Assembly (NCBI GenBank): GCA_000435495.1
Contig: FR884031.1
Location: 29,582 to 75,727 of the forward strand
Length of the DNA: 46,146 bases
From: Firmicutes bacterium CAG:552
GTDB lineage: Bacteria; Bacillota; Clostridia; Christensenellales; Pumilibacteraceae
Direction of reading: 5' to 3'
A program made the position numbers and the translations under genes. The notes beneath the pieces are model-generated. The model did not search any database. It was not told the origin of the DNA and worked only from the letters and a program-made list of their open reading frames with translations. Below are positions 40,968-46,146 of the stretch, piece after piece (position 1 is the stretch's first letter; every line of letters begins with the position of its first letter).

Positions 40968-41345
40968 TTGGACGATTTCAGCGGCGAAATTAATACTTAC
41001 GGAAAGTACCTGAGGAGATTAAGAAAATCCTTAGGACTGAGGTTTGAGAAGTTTCGCTCGCTGTTGGGCGTGTCTAAGGCATATCTTAGTGACGTCGAAT
41101 CGGGCAAAAGTAAGCCGCCTAGCCCCGATATGCAGCTAAAGATAGTAGATATTTTGAGCGTAATGGGCAATATTACAAAAAAGGACGCAGATGCACTGTT
41201 GGATCTCGCCGCAAGAGAGCGCAATGAAGTGCCTGCAGACATATACAGGATGTTAGTATCCGACGGCAGTGCTGTTGCTGCGATACGGGGCAGTCCAAAA
41301 TACAAGGAGTTTTACACTAATTTCGATAACGGAGGACAAACATGA
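40968..41345 (+). CDS. XRE-family helix-turn-helix regulator coupled to the topoisomerase genes
   Basis: A 125-aa protein starting at TTG (40968), with GGAGG at 40958-40962, 5 bases upstream; no in-frame ATG is available before the DNA-binding domain. The XRE helix-turn-helix spans about residues 11-65, with 'YGKYLRRLRKSLGL', the turn 'LLGVSKAYLSDVESGKSKPPS' in part, and 'KIVDIL'. A short C-terminal region follows ('ARERNEVPADIYRML'), as in many stand-alone XRE proteins. It overlaps the next gene by four bases (ATGA), so both are made together. It may control its own operon, and possibly the divergent MATE gene. Confidence 0.88.
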   Translation: MDDFSGEINTYGKYLRRLRKSLGLRFEKFRSLLGVSKAYLSDVESGKSKPPSPDMQLKIVDILSVMGNITKKDADALLDLAARERNEVPADIYRMLVSDGSAVAAIRGSPKYKEFYTNFDNGGQT

Positions 41346-43288
41346 GCAAATCTTATGACGCTAAAGACATAAAAGTTTTGGAAGGATTGGATGCGGTAAG
41401 ACTTCGTCCCGGTATGTATATTGGCACGACGGGGCCGAAAGGACTTCATCATATATTATGGGAAATAGTGGACAACTCGATGGACGAAATTGCCAACGGT
41501 TTCGGAGATAGAATCGATATAGTCCTGTATGCAGACGGCTCGGTTTCCGTCGAAGATAACGGCAGAGGCATACCTGTCGATATTCATCCGCAGCTTAAAG
41601 TGAGCGCAGTACAAGTCGTATTTACTCAGCTTCATGCCGGCGGAAAGTTCGATAACGAAAATTATGCGCACTCGGGCGGACTGCACGGAGTAGGCGCATC
41701 GGTTACCAATGCGCTAAGCGAGTGGCTTACGGTCGAGGTATACAAGGGCGGCTACATCTATCGCATGGAGTTTGAAAGTAAAGAGGTCGGCGGAGTAGTA
41801 AAGGGCGGTTTGCCTAAGGGTGCTTTGGTAAATACCAAAGTCAAGACAAAAAAGCACGGCACGATGGTCAGGTTTAAGCCGGACGCACGAATTTTCGAAA
41901 CGACGGAGATGAGTTACGACGTAATTCGCAAGCATATCAAAGAGCAAGCGTTTCTCAATAAGGGCGCAACGATTTCGCTAAGAGACGAAAGAGAAGAAAC
42001 GCCCATAGAAGTTACGTACAAGTTTGACGGCGGTATAGTAGACTTTATTACGGACATCAATAGCGCAAAAGTTGTGGCATACGACAAGCCGGTATATATA
42101 TTCGGAGAAGAAAAGGATATTACGGCTGAGTTGGCTCTTCAATATACCGACGGTTATACATGTAATATTTTTTCGTACGTAAACAATATCCCTACGACCG
42201 AAGGCGGGACGCACGAAACCGGATTCAAAAGCGCACTCACTAAGGTTATGAACGACGTTGCGCACAGACTTAACGTACTTAAGAACAAAGACGACAACTT
42301 TAAAGGCGAGGACTTTTTGGAAGGCATTTCCGCAGTGCTCAGTATAAAGATGAAAAGCGTGCAATTCGAGGGACAAACCAAGACAAAACTCGGCAATCCC
42401 GAGGCAAGAGTAGCGGTAGAACATATCGTAGTTACCGAATTAAGCAAGTTTTTCGAAAAGCCTTCTAACAGAAAGATAGCGGACGCCATTTTGAAAAAGG
42501 CACTTGTTGCCATGAACGTCAGAGAAGAAGAACGAAAAGCAAAAGAACTCGCACGAAAAAAGAATACGGCAGAAAATTTTAACCTTGTCGGTAAGCTAAG
42601 CAATTGCAGCGGCAGAAAAGCTGAAGACAACGAATTGTATATTGTCGAAGGCGATTCGGCGGGCGGCACGTGCAAACAGGCTCGAAACAGACATTTTCAG
42701 GCTATATTACCGCTTAGAGGAAAACCGCTCAATGCCGAAAAAAAGCGTACTGCGCAAGTTCTTGATAACGTGGAAATAAGAACGATAATCTCTGCGCTCG
42801 GATGCGGCATCGGGGAAAGCGACTATGACGAAAGCAAACTCAACTTTCACAAAGTAATTATTCTGTCGGACGCAGACCAGGACGGCGGACATATCAGAGC
42901 GATTTTGCTTACATTCTTCTATAGATATATGCGAAAACTGATCACCGGCGGTCACGTCTATATAGGCATGCCTCCGCTGTACAAAGTATACAAAAGAGAC
43001 ATTGTCGAATATGCTTACGACGATGATGAATTGGAAAAAGCTAAGTTAAAAGTGGGTAGGGGGTATGAGATTCAGAGATATAAAGGTCTCGGAGAAATGA
43101 ATGCCGAACAGCTATGGGAAACTACGATGGATCCCAAACGCCGTACTCTCGTCCAAGTTTGCATAGAAGACGCAGCCGAGGCGGAAAAACTTATCTCCGT
43201 GCTAATGGGAGATGCGGTAGAACAGCGTAAGGCATATATTGTCGAACATGCTAACTTTAACAGAGAAGACAATTTTTCTAAAGAATAA
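41342..43288 (+). CDS. parE: Type IIA topoisomerase ATPase subunit, probably topoisomerase IV ParE (or a GyrB paralogue)
   Basis: This is the ATPase/TOPRIM subunit that pairs with the following gene. The GHKL ATPase domain shows 'EIVDNSMDE', 'EDNGRGIPVDIHP' and 'SGGLHGVGASVTNALS'. The TOPRIM domain has 'IVEGDSAGG' (near 434) and 'SDADQDGGHIRAILL' (near 508), the acidic triad for Mg2+. At 648 aa it lacks the long GyrB insert of some proteobacteria. Choosing between GyrB and ParE is not certain; 'HAGGKFDNENYAHSGGL' and the partner's degenerate GyrA-box favour topoisomerase IV or a second, divergent enzyme. It has GGAGG at 41331-41335. Confidence 0.88.
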   Translation: MSKSYDAKDIKVLEGLDAVRLRPGMYIGTTGPKGLHHILWEIVDNSMDEIANGFGDRIDIVLYADGSVSVEDNGRGIPVDIHPQLKVSAVQVVFTQLHAGGKFDNENYAHSGGLHGVGASVTNALSEWLTVEVYKGGYIYRMEFESKEVGGVVKGGLPKGALVNTKVKTKKHGTMVRFKPDARIFETTEMSYDVIRKHIKEQAFLNKGATISLRDEREETPIEVTYKFDGGIVDFITDINSAKVVAYDKPVYIFGEEKDITAELALQYTDGYTCNIFSYVNNIPTTEGGTHETGFKSALTKVMNDVAHRLNVLKNKDDNFKGEDFLEGISAVLSIKMKSVQFEGQTKTKLGNPEARVAVEHIVVTELSKFFEKPSNRKIADAILKKALVAMNVREEERKAKELARKKNTAENFNLVGKLSNCSGRKAEDNELYIVEGDSAGGTCKQARNRHFQAILPLRGKPLNAEKKRTAQVLDNVEIRTIISALGCGIGESDYDESKLNFHKVIILSDADQDGGHIRAILLTFFYRYMRKLITGGHVYIGMPPLYKVYKRDIVEYAYDDDELEKAKLKVGRGYEIQRYKGLGEMNAEQLWETTMDPKRRTLVQVCIEDAAEAEKLISVLMGDAVEQRKAYIVEHANFNREDNFSKE

Positions 43289-43298
43289 GGAGTAAAAC

Positions 43299-45707
43299 GT
43301 GGATAGCGCAAAAACCATTTATAAAAACATGGAAGAAGTAATGAAGGACTCCATGATACCGTATTCGGAATACGTTATTATGGACAGAGCGTTGCCGAGA
43401 GTGGAAGACGGCTTAAAACCTGTTCAGCGCAGAGTTCTTTATTCGATGATGGAACTGGGCATTACGCCGGACAAGCCTTACAAAAAGTGCGCACGTATAG
43501 TCGGCGATTGCTTAGGTAAATTTCATCCGCACGGTGACACGTCTGTCTACTTTGCATTGGTGCGTATGGCGCAATCGTTTAACATGGGGACCGTACTTGT
43601 GGACGGACACGGCAACTACGGTTCAATAGACGGCGACGGGCCTGCGGCTATGCGATACACCGAAGCAAGACTTGCGCCGCTGGCTCTGGAGCTTATTCGG
43701 GATTTGGACAAAGATACCGTACACTTTAGTCCTAACTTCGACGACAGCTTAAAAGAACCGGACTATTTGCCGGGAAGATTTCCTAACCTCCTGGTAAACG
43801 GAGCAACGGGTATAGCGGTCGGTTTGGCAACCAATATTCCGCCGCACAACCTCGGCGAATCGATAGATGCGGTATCGGCATATATCGATAATCCGCGCAT
43901 AACGCTTGCGGAAATGATGAAATATATCAAAGGACCTGATTTCCCTACCGGAGGAGTTATAATTTCGGGCGATTTGGTCACGGCTTACGAAACAGGTAAA
44001 GGCAAGATAAAGATTCGCGCCAAAATACATTTGGAAAACGATAACGGCAAAAAACTTATCGTAATAGACGAAGTTCCGTTTCAGGTCAATAAGGCGGCGC
44101 TGCTCGAAAGCGTGCTAAGCGAGAGAGAAGCGGACAAAAACGGAGCCTTGGGTGCCATTACGGACATAACGGACGAATCAGACAGAAACGGCATGCGAGC
44201 CGTTTTGAAGGTGAAACCGGATGGTGACGTAGACAAAATTCTGGAAATTTTGTTCAAAAAAACAAGTTTGGAAGTCTCCTACGGAATAAACATGGTGGCG
44301 ATAGCAGACGGCAAGCCGCAACAAATGGGACTAATCGACATCATAGCCTATTATGTAGATTATCAACGAACGGTTATAGTAAGGCGAACGAAATTCGAAC
44401 TCGAACAAGCTAAAGCCAGAGCACATATACTGGAAGGATTGCTTATCGCAGTAAAGAATATCGACGCAGTAGTTAAAGTTATAAAAACGAGCAACAGCAC
44501 TTCGGAAGCAAAAGAGAAACTTCGACAAAAGTTTAAGTTAAGCGAGAAACAGGCGCAAGCTATAATAGACTTGCGATTAGGCAGACTTACGCATATGGAA
44601 GTTTACAAACTCGAGCAGGAGCTTGCCGAACTCAAAAAACTGATAGATAAGCTTACTGCAATCCTCGGCAGTAAAAAGTTGCAAATGGAAACTATTAAGG
44701 AAGAGCTCGAAGGTATAAAAAAGGCATACCGTATCCCTCGAAAGAGCGACATAATCGCAGATGTAAGCAAATATAAGCTGGCTAAACCGGACGAAGTCAG
44801 AGAGAACAGCGAGTATGTCGTAGCGGTAAACGAATTTTATATCAAAAAAATGAGCGTTAAAAGTTTCAACATGGCTAATAAGGAGTTCGGCGAGTCGAGC
44901 ACCGTAGCAGAATTCGATAACCGTATTCTAAAACTTAAAGCAAAAGACAAAGTGTGTTTGTTTACGGACATCGGCAATTGTCATAAGGTAAACGTTGATT
45001 CGATAGCGGACGGCAGATGGAAAGAAAACGGGGAAAGAGTTAATCGATGCGTGCCTGCGCTCGGAGAAAACGAAAAACCTGTCTTTGCCGTCAATAGCGA
45101 AGTTCCGCAGGGCGACGTGTACTTCTTTACTCTAAAAGGCATGGTAAAAAAGACAAGCTGGAGCGAGTACACGTTGCTCAAGAGCAGTTATCAGGCAGCG
45201 AAGTTAAGCGAGGGGGATAAGATTATAAGCATGGAGTCAGTGAGGGAAGGCAACGATTTGATCTTTATCACTAAATCGGGCATGTGCCTCCGTTGTGAAG
45301 TAGAGGATATACCTACGCAAGGCAGAATTTCAACCGGCGTAAAGGGCATTAAATTGGCAAGCGATGACGTTGTTGTGTATGCGGGACAAATTACAAACGA
45401 TATGTTCGTAAATGTAGTTACCACCAAAGGTTACGCAAAAAGAGTGCCGATAAAAGGTATAGATCCTATAGGCAGGTACGGAAAAGGAGTAAAAATAATT
45501 GACCTTAAGGGAGGGGCGACAGTCGCTTTTGCCGCCGTATCCGCCGGCACGGTTAAAACGGTTTGGGAATTTGACGACGATTACGCTATGGGTGTTACAA
45601 CGGATAATTTCCCTGTAGAAGTTCGTACTTCTGCAGGTAAGGCTCTCGTTAAGAACGGTACGATAAGAAGAGTATACGTATATAGAGACGAGTTATCCGA
45701 CGTATAA
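43299..45707 (+). CDS. parC: Type IIA topoisomerase cleavage subunit, probably topoisomerase IV ParC (or a GyrA paralogue)
   Basis: This is the DNA cleavage/rejoining subunit, starting at GTG with AAGGAG 6 bases upstream and 10 bases after parE. The catalytic tyrosine is Y120 in 'AAMRYTE'. The quinolone-pocket segment is 'HPHGDTSVYFALVRMAQ', with T81 at the position of E. coli GyrA S83 and F85 where Asp or Glu is usual. The coiled-coil gate (about 370-490) and C-terminal beta-pinwheel blades follow. No intact GyrA-box (QRRGGKG) is seen; only 'IGRYGKGVK' near residue 722. At 802 aa it is full length. These points favour decatenation over supercoiling. Confidence 0.88.
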   Translation: MDSAKTIYKNMEEVMKDSMIPYSEYVIMDRALPRVEDGLKPVQRRVLYSMMELGITPDKPYKKCARIVGDCLGKFHPHGDTSVYFALVRMAQSFNMGTVLVDGHGNYGSIDGDGPAAMRYTEARLAPLALELIRDLDKDTVHFSPNFDDSLKEPDYLPGRFPNLLVNGATGIAVGLATNIPPHNLGESIDAVSAYIDNPRITLAEMMKYIKGPDFPTGGVIISGDLVTAYETGKGKIKIRAKIHLENDNGKKLIVIDEVPFQVNKAALLESVLSEREADKNGALGAITDITDESDRNGMRAVLKVKPDGDVDKILEILFKKTSLEVSYGINMVAIADGKPQQMGLIDIIAYYVDYQRTVIVRRTKFELEQAKARAHILEGLLIAVKNIDAVVKVIKTSNSTSEAKEKLRQKFKLSEKQAQAIIDLRLGRLTHMEVYKLEQELAELKKLIDKLTAILGSKKLQMETIKEELEGIKKAYRIPRKSDIIADVSKYKLAKPDEVRENSEYVVAVNEFYIKKMSVKSFNMANKEFGESSTVAEFDNRILKLKAKDKVCLFTDIGNCHKVNVDSIADGRWKENGERVNRCVPALGENEKPVFAVNSEVPQGDVYFFTLKGMVKKTSWSEYTLLKSSYQAAKLSEGDKIISMESVREGNDLIFITKSGMCLRCEVEDIPTQGRISTGVKGIKLASDDVVVYAGQITNDMFVNVVTTKGYAKRVPIKGIDPIGRYGKGVKIIDLKGGATVAFAAVSAGTVKTVWEFDDDYAMGVTTDNFPVEVRTSAGKALVKNGTIRRVYVYRDELSDV

Positions 45708-45911
45708 CGAGTTTTGCGGAAGAAAGCAAAGCGGCTAAGCAGTTTGGGCGTAAGTATCATTAAGTTTTTTCGATGTCGCAGAGAAACCGAATAAGATGTC
45801 CTCCTAAGATATCGCCGATTTTAGTTTACAGTAGGTTTCCGATGCGAACAAAGACACGTCTATATGTTTCGTTCGATTTTTTGTAAGGCGAAATGCTTTA
45901 GGCGTATACAT

Positions 45912-45954
45912 ACAAAAAAAGTTTAACGTTATTTAAGCGTTAAACTTTTTTTGT
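45912..45954. terminator. Terminator downstream of the topoisomerase operon, bidirectional in shape
   Basis: A perfect 17-bp inverted repeat (45912-45928 with 45938-45954) carries seven A on one side and seven T on the other. It lies about 200 bases past the parC stop. Confidence 0.88.
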
Positions 45955-46120
45955 GTAGTTTTAAAAATTGATATACGTATTACTTCTTTTGATTAAACCA
46001 ACCGAAAAATCGGGTTTCGGGTTTTATGGGTTTTATAAAATAGCCGACGATAACTATCGCCTGTAATAAGCAATGTAATTAGACTATAAAATTGCCGTAA
46101 ATATTATCTCGTATATAAAA

Positions 46121-46146
46121 AATCACGCTACCACGTCAGCGTGATT
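46121..46146. terminator. Possible terminator hairpin at the window edge
   Basis: A 9-bp perfect inverted repeat with an 8-base loop is preceded by an A-run (46117-46122), so read on the minus strand it would end in T. What lies to its right is unknown. Confidence 0.55.

Larger units (their letters stand above)
45708..46146. other. Gene-poor end of the window
   Basis: No intact gene is seen in about 440 bases. It holds a terminator (45912-45954), a partial open frame on the minus strand (45980-46078) that reads like a protein C-terminus, and a 9-bp hairpin at the very end (46121-46129 with 46138-46146) that may be another terminator cut by the window edge. Confidence 0.5.

Noticed and set aside
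1..46146. tRNA, rRNA, CRISPR, insertion sequence, prophage or toxin-antitoxin loci
   Set aside because: I looked through the intergenic regions and saw no tRNA T-loop motifs in plausible context, no direct-repeat arrays, no transposase or integrase motifs; the XRE gene has no toxin partner.

Overview
The window looks like chromosomal DNA of a Bacillota (Clostridia) bacterium, probably an uncultured gut lineage. Supporting signs are the tmk-holB-ricT cluster, a DnaD-like plus DnaI-like helicase-loading pair, QueH, many lipoproteins, consensus sigma-A promoters with 17-bp spacers and strong AGGAGG-type ribosome binding sites. Base composition is moderate and even, and I see no IS element, prophage, CRISPR array, tRNA or rRNA. 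A closer taxonomic call cannot be made from the sequence alone.

Layout. (1) 1-1864: the C-terminal part of a BspA-type leucine-rich-repeat surface protein. (2) 2103-11760: an oligopeptide-importer operon made of a lipoprotein and oppA, oppB, oppC, oppD and oppF. The components carry unusual insertions, and a 15-bp hairpin lies between oppA and oppB. (3) 11781-13557: a small membrane protein, then asnS with its own consensus promoter, ending at a bidirectional terminator shared with a convergent 102-aa gene. (4) 14035-19635: a tight seven-gene operon (greA, lysS, a short PLP decarboxylase-like gene, tmk, holB, ricT, a small membrane protein). (5) 19747-20055: a monocistronic 2[4Fe-4S] ferredoxin. 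(6) 20100-23000, minus strand: DJ-1/PfpI, DnaI-like helicase loader and DnaD-like replication initiation protein, divergent from sbcD-sbcC (23183-26907). (7) 26936-31255: pepF, a doubly anchored lipoprotein and the replicative helicase dnaB. (8) 31696-35491: queH (predicted leaderless), uvrC and two HAD phosphatases. (9) Minus strand 35499-37841: a membrane-anchored extracytoplasmic protein and murG, divergent from an alpha/beta hydrolase (37963-38844). (10) A minus-strand MATE transporter, divergent from an operon of an XRE regulator and a type IIA topoisomerase pair, most like topoisomerase IV (40968-45707).

The genes are mostly housekeeping: peptide import and peptide hydrolysis (Opp, PepF), aminoacyl-tRNA synthesis, replication (helicase, two loading factors, delta-prime, thymidylate kinase, topoisomerase), repair (SbcCD, UvrC) and cell wall (MurG). 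No complete new defence or mobile system is visible. The most interesting signals are the remodelled Opp importer (an amphipathic N-terminal extension and a regular about 14-residue repeat inserted in the OppD ATPase), the leaderless queH promoter, the regulator translationally coupled to the topoisomerase genes, and several intergenic stretches with no explanation.
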